A stretch of 9,706 nucleotides of DNA from Alphaproteobacteria bacterium. GTDB lineage: Bacteria > Pseudomonadota > Alphaproteobacteria > UBA11222. The stretch spans positions 4,181-13,886 of the forward strand of contig DMKG01000081.1 of the NCBI GenBank assembly GCA_003454415.1. Direction: 5' to 3'. Position 1 is the first letter of the stretch. Every line of letters starts with the position of its first letter. Position numbers and translations under genes: made by a program. Under the pieces are notes generated by a model. It did no database searches, was not told the origin of the DNA, and was given only the letters and a program-made list of their open reading frames with translations. Below are positions 1-6,237 of the stretch, piece by piece.

Positions 1-123
1 CGCTGGTTCAGCCGGAAGGACCTGCGCGACGCCCTGGAAGGAAATGGCGACGGATCGTTTTTCGTACCCCCGCCTTTCGCCATCGCGCACCAGCTTGTCC
101 GCGTCTTCGTGGAACAGGACTGA
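1..123 (+). CDS. nudC: NAD(+) diphosphatase NudC, C-terminal end (partial)
   Basis: Frame 1 is open from the first base to a TGA at 121-123 and encodes the last 40 residues of a protein. The stretch begins RWFSRKDLRDAL and ends VPPPFAIAHQLVRVFVEQD. This matches the family's C-terminus as I know it: a W-F-(S/T)-R-(E/D) turn after the Nudix fold, then a P-P-P-x-x-I-A helix. NudC is a zinc-containing Nudix hydrolase that splits NAD(H) into NMN(H) and AMP and can remove NAD caps from RNA. The Nudix box and the SQPWPFP-type specificity motif lie outside the window, so the call rests on the tail alone. It is convergent with the lipoprotein gene at 194-1534, 70 bases away. Another Nudix hydrolase is the main alternative. 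Confidence 0.75.
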   Translation, partial: RWFSRKDLRDALEGNGDGSFFVPPPFAIAHQLVRVFVEQD

Positions 124-139
124 CCCGCCAGGCGGCGGG
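124..139. terminator. GC-rich hairpin between convergent nudC and the LppC-type gene
   Basis: CCCGCC (124-129) and GGCGGG (134-139) form a 6-bp stem around the loop AGGC, directly after the nudC stop codon. There is no T-run on either side. It may act as a bidirectional 3' end structure for the convergent pair, but it is not a canonical intrinsic terminator. Confidence 0.3.
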
Positions 140-193
140 ACAGAGCCGCCAACCCGGGGTGCGGCGGGCGTGAAAATCCGGCGCGGGACGCTT

Positions 194-1534
194 CTAATGC
201 ACCAGTGGGGGAAGAAAGCTGGCGGGGGCCGGATCGATCACAGTCGCGCCCTGCGGCTGAATCTCCATGACCGCCAGGGCGCGTTCCGTCAGCCCGCCGG
301 GACGCAGACGGAAAATTCCCGTCACCCCTGCAAAACCAGCCGGATTGGTGAGCGCTTCGTCAGAAAATTGCGCCGCCGGATCCTCCGCCCCTGCAGCGAG
401 GGTAGCTACGAGCGCCACCGCATCATAGCCAAGGCTGGTGACCGGGGTCAGCCGGACATTGAAATCCGCCTGCATGCGTGTGGCGAGCTGGCTTCCCACT
501 GCGGGCTGTGACGCGGGAAACCAGCCCCCCATCAGCGAGGCCTCGGCAATCGTCGCCGGATCATCCCACAAGCCGGTGCCAAGATAGCGCACCTTTTCAG
601 GGTCAACGCCATACCGGCGAAGGAGAGGTCCGAGGGCGCGCAAATGGCCGCCGCTGCTGGCGATCAGAAGCGTCTCGAAATCCACTTCCCCGAGCAGGCT
701 CCGTGCTCTGAGCTCCGCCAGCCGCTGCTGGTCCGCAGAATCGGGACTTTGCTCCAGCCGGGCGATATCGGCGGCCAATGCCTGGCGGCGCGCGTCCTGA
801 TCCGTCAGTTCACGAACGGGCGCGTCCAGGGTAGCACTGTCCGGGTAATAATAGACAAGCCTGTTCGTGACCCCTTCCACCCCCGCAGTAGCATTTTTGA
901 AGGCTTCCGCCACCCGGTCGCCATAAGCGCTGCGGGGCAGGAGCGCCGCGAAACGTCTGTATCCGCGCGAAACGGCGAAGGAGACAATGCGCTGCACCTC
1001 CTGTTCGGGAGAGAAACTCAGCAGGTAAACGCCATTGCCCGCCACCTTGCTGTCACTGGAAAAGGCGATCATCGGGCGTCCCGATCCGCGGGTGACGCCC
1101 GCCGCGGCGGCGACCTCCTCGGAAAACAGGGGGCCCAGCACAATATCCACCCCCTGATCCAGCGCCTGACGCGCCGCCATGGCCGCCCCGTCACGCGAGC
1201 CTCTGGTGTCCAGGGGCATGAGGACCAGCTTCGGATCGGCGAAATCAAACAGCGCCATTTCCGCCGCCAGCAGAATATCCTGTCCTGCTCCGGCGCGCGG
1301 TCCGGTCAGGGGTAATAACAGCGCGATGCGGATTGGGGCTCCCGTTTCGGGGCTGGCCGGGGTTCCAAACCCTGACTCCGCTCCTGGACCGTTCCAAAGC
1401 GCGCCGGAAGGCGCGGGGGCGGCCTCCGCGGGCGCCCGGGGCGCCGGCGCGTCAGATGGCCCGCCCGCGCACCCGGCAAGCAGGAGGCCAAGCAGCAGGA
1501 CGGGCAGACGCGCGAGCGGCAAATCCCTTCGCAT
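194..1534 (-). CDS. LppC/LpoA-type lipoprotein (penicillin-binding protein activator family)
   Basis: With the start at 1534 the product has 446 residues and opens with a lipoprotein signal: MRRDLPLAR, a leucine-rich h-region, and a lipobox LLAGC with the lipidated cysteine at position 22. An Ala/Pro-rich linker (about 26-67) follows. From IRIALLLPLTG at 68 the protein reads as a type I periplasmic-binding fold, with landmarks VDIVLGPLFSEEV, MIAFSSDSKVAG and YLGTGLWDDPATI. In gammaproteobacteria LpoA sits in the outer membrane and stimulates PBP1A; alphaproteobacterial members lack its long N-terminal TPR domain, and their partner is not established. The gene is divergent from rsmI, the same neighbour as in E. 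coli. The 1534 start has no clear ribosome-binding site. The frame stays open upstream to an ATG at 1672, which would add a hydrophobic helix and an Arg-rich stretch (see findings). The lipobox favours 1534. Confidence 0.8.
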   Translation of the reverse strand: MRRDLPLARLPVLLLGLLLAGCAGGPSDAPAPRAPAEAAPAPSGALWNGPGAESGFGTPASPETGAPIRIALLLPLTGPRAGAGQDILLAAEMALFDFADPKLVLMPLDTRGSRDGAAMAARQALDQGVDIVLGPLFSEEVAAAAGVTRGSGRPMIAFSSDSKVAGNGVYLLSFSPEQEVQRIVSFAVSRGYRRFAALLPRSAYGDRVAEAFKNATAGVEGVTNRLVYYYPDSATLDAPVRELTDQDARRQALAADIARLEQSPDSADQQRLAELRARSLLGEVDFETLLIASSGGHLRALGPLLRRYGVDPEKVRYLGTGLWDDPATIAEASLMGGWFPASQPAVGSQLATRMQADFNVRLTPVTSLGYDAVALVATLAAGAEDPAAQFSDEALTNPAGFAGVTGIFRLRPGGLTERALAVMEIQPQGATVIDPAPASFLPPLVH

Positions 1535-1620
1535 TTGCACAGGAATGGCGTTAGCATTACGGTCTGCGCGCAGCCGCCCCCTGCCTGCGCGCCTGCGGAA
1601 ACCCCCAAGAGCCAATATCA

Positions 1621-2610
1621 GTGCCGCCACAACATAAATCAGCAAAATCCAAACTCCCGCAAACGGTCCCATCTCCCCTGCGCAGTACTAACAAGCAGGC
1701 GCCGTCAAGTAAACCACAGGCGGTCAGGGAAGAATCCGTCAGCATCGCCCGGGCCCTGAAACCCGGGCTGTATCTCGTGGCCACGCCGATCGGAAATCTG
1801 GGAGACATGAGCGATCGCGGCGTGCGCATTCTGGCGGACTGCGACGTAGTGGCGTGCGAGAACAGGGACATGACGGCGCGGCTGTTCCAGCATTACGGAA
1901 TCGGGACGCCCCGTATTTCCTATAATGAACATAGCGGGCCGGGAACCCGCATGGCGATTCTGGCCCGTTTGCGGGAGGGGCAGCGCGTGGCGATGGTCAG
2001 CGACGCAGGCACCCCGCTGGTTTCCGATCCCGGTTACAAACTGGTGCGCGAAGCCATTCAGGAAGGCCATTATGTGAGCGCCGCTCCGGGGCCTTCCGCG
2101 CCCCTGATGGCGCTGATCCTTTCCGGCCTGCCCAGTGACAGATTCTTTTTTCAGGGTTTTCCGCCACCCAGAAGCGCGGCGCGGCGCGGTCTGCTGGGGG
2201 AGATCGCGGGGCTGAACGCAACCCTGATCTTTCTGGAAAGCCCACGGCGTCTGCCGCAATGCCTGAATGACATGGCGGAAGTCCTTGGCGACCGTCCTGC
2301 GGCGGTCGCCCGGGAATTGACCAAACTGCATGAGGAAGTGCGGCGCGACGGCCTGCGCGCGCTGCGCGATCATTATGCGGGCGCCGGTCCCCCAAAAGGC
2401 GAGGTGGTGGTGGTCGTCGCACCGCCCCAGCCGGAAACAGAGGGCGCGGAGGCCGGGCAGGACAGGCTCGACAGTCACCTGCAACAGGCGTTGGAGCAAT
2501 TCAGTCTCAAGGAAGCGGTGGCGCGGGTGGCGGCTGACTGCGGACTTCCGCGCAAACAGGTTTACGCCCGGGCGCTGGCGTTGACGCGCCGCACACGGAA
2601 CACTTTATGA
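1621..2610 (+). CDS. rsmI: 16S rRNA 2'-O-ribose C1402 methyltransferase RsmI
   Basis: RsmI uses S-adenosylmethionine to methylate the 2'-OH of C1402 in the decoding centre of 16S rRNA. Counting from the GTG at 1621 (329 residues), conserved blocks are LYLVATPIGNLGD (50-62), VSDAGTPLVSDPG (126-138), PGPSAP (156-161), LPSDRFFFQGF (170-180), VARELTKLHEEV (229-240) and GEVVVVV (260-266). A small helical tail with SLKEAVARVAA follows. GTG 1621 is the only ATG/GTG/TTG codon in frame between the upstream stop (TAG at 1552) and the first conserved block; the first in-frame ATG, at 1807, lies inside that block. This gives about 45 extra hydrophilic residues compared with typical family members, so the start is uncertain. 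The usual CEDTRxT motif reads CENRDMT (79-85), which is odd. The gene overlaps yraN by 4 bases. Confidence 0.92.
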   Translation: MPPQHKSAKSKLPQTVPSPLRSTNKQAPSSKPQAVREESVSIARALKPGLYLVATPIGNLGDMSDRGVRILADCDVVACENRDMTARLFQHYGIGTPRISYNEHSGPGTRMAILARLREGQRVAMVSDAGTPLVSDPGYKLVREAIQEGHYVSAAPGPSAPLMALILSGLPSDRFFFQGFPPPRSAARRGLLGEIAGLNATLIFLESPRRLPQCLNDMAEVLGDRPAAVARELTKLHEEVRRDGLRALRDHYAGAGPPKGEVVVVVAPPQPETEGAEAGQDRLDSHLQQALEQFSLKEAVARVAADCGLPRKQVYARALALTRRTRNTL

Positions 2611-2978
2611 AGCACGGACAGGGGCGGCAGCGGCGTCAGGCCTATCTTCGCGGGCTTGACGCCGAAGCGCGCGCCGTTCTGCTGCTGAGGCTGAAATTTT
2701 ACCGTATTCTGGCGCGGCGCTATCGCACCCCGGCGGGCGAGATCGATATCATCGCCAGCCGGGGCGGGGTGATCAACGCCATCGAAGTAAAGGCGAGGGC
2801 CAGCGAGGCCGAGGCCCTGGAAGCGCTCAGCCCACGCCAGCAGCGCCGCATTGTCCGCGCCCTGCTTTTTTTTCAGTCCCGTCATCCGGCCCTTGCGCAT
2901 CTGGACTGCCGTTTCGATATTATCTGGGTGGCGCCTTACCGTATCCCCAAACATATTGTGGATGCCTGGCGGTTGTAA
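2607..2978 (+). CDS. yraN: YraN/UPF0102 family, PD-(D/E)XK nuclease-like protein
   Basis: The 123-residue product has the UPF0102 signature. It shows GLDAEARAVLLLR (16-28, with E20), a YRILARRYRTPAGEIDIIA block (32-50) and INAIEVKAR (56-64), ending with CRFDIIWV. D47, E60 and K62 are in the places expected for a PD-(D/E)XK-type nuclease core. The family's length (about 110-130 residues) fits. The substrate and biological role of YraN are not firmly known. The start ATG at 2607 overlaps the rsmI stop (ATGA), so the two are translationally coupled. The usual F-V-E-V-K strand reads A-I-E-V-K here, a mild change. Confidence 0.9.
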   Translation: MKHGQGRQRRQAYLRGLDAEARAVLLLRLKFYRILARRYRTPAGEIDIIASRGGVINAIEVKARASEAEALEALSPRQQRRIVRALLFFQSRHPALAHLDCRFDIIWVAPYRIPKHIVDAWRL

Positions 2979-2982
2979 CCGC

Positions 2983-2988
2983 TATAAT
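2983..2988 (+). promoter_or_regulatory. Candidate -10 element (TATAAT) upstream of dolP
   Basis: A perfect TATAAT lies at 2983-2988 in the 59-base gap between yraN and dolP. No good -35 box stands at the usual 16-18 bases: the nearest TTG (TTGTGG, 2956-2961) leaves a 21-base spacer. It could give dolP its own promoter inside the rsmI-yraN block. The evidence is only the hexamer and its position. Confidence 0.25.
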
Positions 2989-3037
2989 CAGAGGCGTTGA
3001 AACGAATCAGAATGGTGATTTCCAGAGCGGAGATTTC

Positions 3038-3745
3038 ATGCTCACAGTTTTTTGGCGCAGTCTGGCCTGTTCCAGTGAAGCAAGCATCGCAGCAGGCCTG
3101 GCTTTGGCGCTGTGCAGCGCCGGCTGCGTGCCTGTTGTAGTGGGCGCAGGCGCGGCGACGGGAATTGCGGTGGCGCAGGAGCGTTCATTCGGCACTGCGG
3201 TGGACGACACCACGATTGATATGAATGTGGGGGCCCTGCTTCTGAAGGAAAATGACAGACTGTTCAGTAATGTCGGCGTCGAGGTGCAGGAAGGCCGCGT
3301 GCTGTTGACAGGCGGGGTTCCCACCCCTGAAGACCGGCTGAAAGCGACCATGATCGCCTGGCGTTCCCCGGGGGTTAAGGAAGTCATCAATGAGCTTCAG
3401 ATCTCGGATAAATCCAGCCTTGGAAGCATTGCCAAAGACAGCTGGATCACCACCAAATTGCGCACCAGAATTCTGGCGGACAGAAGGGTTCTGGATATCA
3501 ACTACTCCATAGAGACCGTGAATGGGGTCATCTATCTGATCGGAGTTGCCGGCAGCCAGGAGGAGCTGAACATAGTTACCGACTATGCGCGAAATATCTC
3601 GGGCGTCGAAAGGGTGGTCAGTCACGTTCGCGTGAAAGGCCAACCGCAGCCACCTGCGTCTCCCGCCGCAAGAACGAACCCCCGTGATGACATTCAGGGG
3701 GATTTGCTGCCGCCCGGGGGCGTTCCGGCCACGGGCAGTTACTAG
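3038..3745 (+). CDS. dolP: DolP-type outer-membrane lipoprotein with two BON domains
   Basis: The product has 235 residues. A signal sequence ends in the lipobox LCSAGC with the lipid-accepting cysteine at 30. BON domain 1 spans about 58-123 and BON domain 2 about 134-200. The wording is close to E. coli DolP (YraP): RSFGTAVDD (49-57) against RTVGTQVDD, and DSWITTKLR (134-142) against DTWITTKVR. DolP binds anionic phospholipids in the outer membrane and supports envelope integrity and the BAM machinery. A clear GGAG lies 5 bases before the ATG. The position after rsmI-yraN repeats the E. coli order, with diaA missing in between. A Pro-rich tail (201-235) follows BON 2; in E. coli the protein ends shortly after BON 2. 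The stop codon TAG (3743-3745) lies in the CTAG terminus of a repeat element. Confidence 0.87.
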   Translation: MLTVFWRSLACSSEASIAAGLALALCSAGCVPVVVGAGAATGIAVAQERSFGTAVDDTTIDMNVGALLLKENDRLFSNVGVEVQEGRVLLTGGVPTPEDRLKATMIAWRSPGVKEVINELQISDKSSLGSIAKDSWITTKLRTRILADRRVLDINYSIETVNGVIYLIGVAGSQEELNIVTDYARNISGVERVVSHVRVKGQPQPPASPAARTNPRDDIQGDLLPPGGVPATGSY

Positions 3746-3783
3746 AGGTGGTTTTGGGTTTGAAGTTGCCGTAAGAAACCGCC
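3742..3783 (+). repeat. One-armed copy of the CTAG-ended inverted-repeat family
   Basis: Starting with CTAG at 3742, this stretch matches the reverse complement of the right part of the element at 9521-9598. Over 3749-3783 against 9592-9558 I count 31 identities in 35 positions without gaps, with the core GGTTTTGG, TTTGAAGTTGC, GTAAG and CCGCC. The outermost bases (CTAGAGG against CTAGTG) need one gap. The expected second arm is not found downstream, so this is a truncated or decayed copy. Its first four bases include the dolP stop codon. Confidence 0.75.
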
Positions 3784-3846
3784 CCTCCTGGGCGGCGACA
3801 CTCCATCGCATTAGGGGGCGTTCCCGCCACTGCCAGCCACTGGCGG
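3779..3846. other. Two GC-rich hairpins between dolP and the SirB1-type gene
   Basis: CCGCCC (3779-3784) pairs with GGGCGG (3790-3795) around a 5-base loop. CCGCCA (3824-3829) pairs with TGGCGG (3841-3846) around an 11-base loop. Neither is followed by a T-run. They could be 3' structures for the dolP transcript or leader structures for the next gene. The first one overlaps the end of the repeat copy. Confidence 0.3.
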
Positions 3847-3901
3847 TCTCTGCTCAAGCGGGAGTATTCATTTCCCGCCGGGTTTCGGTTATTCTACGAT
3901 C

Positions 3902-4774
3902 ATGGATCAGAAAAAACCGCATTCCCTGCACATTCCGCAGAATGAACCGGAACTGCAGGCCTATTACGCTGTCCTGCAGACGGCGGGCGAGGCGCGCGAT
4001 GAGGATATGGATCTGGCGGGGGCCGCGCTGGCGCTGGCGCTGCTGGATTGCCAGGACCGGTCAGCCGCCCCTTATCATGAACATCTTGCCGCGATCGCCT
4101 CCGCCGTGGGCGGCGCCTGCCCTGTGGCGGAGGATATCGACGCCCGCGCGGCGGCCCTTGCAACGGTCATCGCCGGACAGTTCGGCTATGCGGGGGATCA
4201 GGAAAATTATCATGACATGCAGAACGCCAATCTGATCCGCGTGATCGACCGGCGCAAGGGCCTGCCGGTGGCGATCAGCATCCTTTATATCCTCGCCGCC
4301 AGAGCGCAGGGCTGGGATTGCGCCGGGCTGAATTTTCCCGGTCATTTCCTGATCCGCCTGGAACTGGGGAACGCACGGCGCATTCTCGATCCGTTCAATG
4401 GCGGGCAGGTGGTGGAAATTGCGCAATTGCGCGGCCTGTTGAAGGACGTTGCCGGAGAAGGCGCGGAATTGAGGCCGGAGCATTATCAGCCCATCAGCAA
4501 CCGTGACATGCTGCTGCGCCTGCTGAACAATATCAAGGGGCGGGCTATTCACGCAGGCGACCTTCCGCGCGCAGCCGGCATTCTGCTCCGCATGCGGATG
4601 ATATCACCCGGAACAGCCTATCTCAGCTATGAACATGGCGCCGTGCATGCCCGTCTGGGCAATGTGCCGGAGGCGGTGGAAGCCATGACCGCCTGCGCGG
4701 AACAGGCGGAGGATGCAAGGCTGCGGCAATATGCCGAACAGGCCCTGAAGCAGCTGCGTCTGCAGATGAATTAG
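3902..4774 (+). CDS. SirB1-family transglutaminase-like protein with TPR-like C-terminus
   Basis: The 290-residue product carries the Transglut_core2/SirB1 signature. It has [20 protein letters not shown] (93-112), [19 protein letters not shown] (117-135), [17 protein letters not shown] (137-153) and LDPFNGG (162-168). In this family the invariant NFPGHFL block holds His148; Asp163 may be the acidic partner. The catalytic cysteine of true transglutaminases is not seen at the usual place, and no enzymatic activity is established for the family. Residues about 202-287 form paired helices ([47 protein letters not shown]) typical of TPRs. No signal peptide is seen, so it is probably cytoplasmic. 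There is no clear Shine-Dalgarno sequence before ATG 3902. gshB starts 22 bases downstream, so the two are probably co-transcribed. Confidence 0.87.
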   Translation: MDQKKPHSLHIPQNEPELQAYYAVLQTAGEARDEDMDLAGAALALALLDCQDRSAAPYHEHLAAIASAVGGACPVAEDIDARAAALATVIAGQFGYAGDQENYHDMQNANLIRVIDRRKGLPVAISILYILAARAQGWDCAGLNFPGHFLIRLELGNARRILDPFNGGQVVEIAQLRGLLKDVAGEGAELRPEHYQPISNRDMLLRLLNNIKGRAIHAGDLPRAAGILLRMRMISPGTAYLSYEHGAVHARLGNVPEAVEAMTACAEQAEDARLRQYAEQALKQLRLQMN

Positions 4775-4796
4775 CCGGAAAACAGAAAGGCGCCCC

Positions 4797-5756
4797 GTGA
4801 AGCTCAACATCGCCATTCAAATGGACCCGATCGGGGGAATCGACATCAATGGCGACAGCACTTTCGCCCTGGGGCTGGAAGCGCAGGCGCGGGGACATAC
4901 GCTTTTCTATTACCTTCCCGGCAAACTCAGCCTGCGCGAGGGCAAGGTCATCGCCAAGGGCCATGCCCTGCAACTGCGCCGTGAAAAAGGCAACCACTTC
5001 AGCCTGGGAGAGATGGAAGTTGTCGATCTTTCCGTATTTGACTGTGTGCTGATGCGCCAGGACCCGCCTTTCGACATGCGCTATATCACCGCCACCCATA
5101 TTCTGGAGCATATTCACCCCAGAACCCTGGTGGTGAACGATCCAGGCCATGTGCGTAACGCGCCTGAAAAACTTCTGGTCACCAATTTCCCCGAACTGAT
5201 GCCAAAAACCCTCATCACCTCAGATCCGGTGGAAGTCAAAGCCTTCCGGGAGCAATATCGCGACATCATCATCAAACCGCTTTATGGCAATGGCGGCGAA
5301 GGCGTGTTCCGGGTCCGCGAAGGAGATGAAAATCTGAATTCGCTGATAGACGTGTTCACGCAGTTTTACCGCGAGCCGATGATCGTGCAGAAATACCTGC
5401 CCGAAGTGCGCAAGGGGGACAAGCGCATCATTCTGGTGGATGGGGAGCCCGCGGGGGCCATCAACCGCATACCGGCGGAAGGGGAAACCCGCTCCAACAT
5501 GCATGTGGGCGGACGGCCTGAAAAGGCTGAAATCACCAGGCGCGACCGTGAGATCTGCGAAGCCATCGGCCCGACGCTGCGCGCCAACGGCCTGATCTTC
5601 ACCGGCATCGATGTGATCGGTGAGTATCTGACGGAAATCAACGTCACTTCGCCTACCGGTATTCAGGAAGTCGCCCGGTTTGGCGGCGCGGATATCGCCG
5701 CCCTCATCTGGGACGTGATCGAGACGCGCATCGCCGCCAACCGGGCCGGGCGCTGA
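4797..5756 (+). CDS. gshB: Glutathione synthetase
   Basis: GshB joins gamma-glutamylcysteine and glycine using ATP, the last step of glutathione synthesis, in the cytoplasm. The 319 residues match the E. coli enzyme in length (about 316). Visible blocks are [19 protein letters not shown] (7-25), [18 protein letters not shown] (87-104), [13 protein letters not shown] (114-126), the ATP-grasp loop [13 protein letters not shown] (160-172), RSNMHVGG (232-239) and the metal/substrate strand [12 protein letters not shown] (281-292). The start is a GTG at 4797, preceded by AAAGG about 7 bases upstream; [12 protein letters not shown] from that codon fits the family N-terminus exactly. It sits in an apparent operon behind the SirB1-type gene. 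The end, 14 bases before the stop codon of the small minus-strand ORF, shows no obvious terminator. Confidence 0.96.
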   Translation: MKLNIAIQMDPIGGIDINGDSTFALGLEAQARGHTLFYYLPGKLSLREGKVIAKGHALQLRREKGNHFSLGEMEVVDLSVFDCVLMRQDPPFDMRYITATHILEHIHPRTLVVNDPGHVRNAPEKLLVTNFPELMPKTLITSDPVEVKAFREQYRDIIIKPLYGNGGEGVFRVREGDENLNSLIDVFTQFYREPMIVQKYLPEVRKGDKRIILVDGEPAGAINRIPAEGETRSNMHVGGRPEKAEITRRDREICEAIGPTLRANGLIFTGIDVIGEYLTEINVTSPTGIQEVARFGGADIAALIWDVIETRIAANRAGR

Positions 5757-5770
5757 TCATTCCGGCCTCT

Positions 5771-5965
5771 TCAGGCGCTCCATTTCGTATGTCCGAGCCG
5801 GCTTTTTGCGCCAGCGTGGCCGATATGGGCCGCCAAAGCCAGAATACGGGTCTTTCTTGTCAAACGCCCGGAACGCTGGGCGGCCACAGGCGGGGCGGGC
5901 GGCTTTCCGGCGGTTTTGTTCTGTCTGATGATTTGGGTGGCCCGGCCAATTAAGCTTAGAGACAT
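5771..5965 (-). CDS. Possible small basic protein, unknown function (64 aa)
   Basis: I do not recognise this ORF. It reads MSLSLIGRATQIIRQNKTAG, then a short Pro/Ala patch, then a Lys/Arg/His-rich second half ending GHTKWSA. It has no membrane segment or signal peptide. Three points favour a real gene. The ATG at 5965 has a strong AGGAG Shine-Dalgarno 8 bases upstream. Codons are mostly GC-ending, like the neighbours. An AT-rich stretch lies directly upstream, as expected of a promoter region. Against it are the short length, no known family, and its position in an otherwise intergenic region convergent with gshB. Confidence 0.42.
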   Translation of the reverse strand: MSLSLIGRATQIIRQNKTAGKPPAPPVAAQRSGRLTRKTRILALAAHIGHAGAKSRLGHTKWSA

Positions 5966-6161
5966 AATAAATCTCCTGGATTAATGAATATCACAGCCAT
6001 TTAAGAAAAATTACCGGTTAATCATCAAAATTAACCATACAAATGGCAGATCGGCCAGATGGCCAAATCATATGAATATTAAAACATATTTTACCACATT
6101 AACGAATTGACAGGCATCACTCTGATAAAAGAAAGAACTATTTAATCATAATTTTGATGAA
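5966..6161. promoter_or_regulatory. AT-rich intergenic segment with inverted repeats
   Basis: This stretch is far more AT-rich than the rest of the window (about 29% GC by hand count for 6001-6160). It probably holds the promoter of the small ORF ending at 5771. Visible structure: a perfect 7-bp inverted repeat GGTTAAT/ATTAACC at 6016-6036 with a 7-base spacer; TCATCAAAATTA (6022-6033), whose exact reverse complement lies at 6149-6160; and a perfect -35-like TTGACA at 6107-6112 on the plus strand without a convincing -10 partner. TTAA-N7-TTTAC at 6079-6094 is one base off the alphaproteobacterial CtrA consensus TTAA-N7-TTAAC. In such AT-rich sequence several of these may be chance. Confidence 0.4.
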
Positions 6162-6210
6162 TGCGCCCCCGATGGCGCAGACCGGCATTCCCGCCAGATG
6201 GCGGGCCGGT
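6162..6210 (-). terminator. Tandem hairpins downstream of the enoyl-CoA hydratase gene
   Basis: Read on the minus strand, transcription leaving the gene first meets a hairpin at 6210-6181: ACCGG/CCGGT plus CCCGCC/GGCGGG stems, loop of 4, with a 4-base bulge on one side. It then meets a second hairpin, TGCGCC/GGCGCA, at 6179-6162 with a 6-base loop. The following minus-strand sequence, TTCATCAAAATTAT, is AT-rich but not a clean T-run. A Rho-independent terminator is plausible. Confidence 0.45.
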
Positions 6211-6237
6211 TACGGCGTTGCGAATTCGGACTGCGCT

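Noticed and set aside
644..1315. Plus-strand open frame of 223 codons antisense to the LppC-type gene
   Set aside because: No recognisable domain and no good start signal; the minus-strand frame has a lipobox and a periplasmic-binding fold.
1535..1563. Promoter-like TTGCAC - 17 bases - TACGGT before rsmI
   Set aside because: Only 4/6 and 3/6 matches, overlapping the start codon of the divergent gene; not distinguishable from background.
1705..2499. Minus-strand open frame of 264 codons inside rsmI
   Set aside because: It is antisense to conserved RsmI blocks, and its translation (rich in Arg, His, Gln and Pro) resembles no protein; it reflects GC-rich codon bias.
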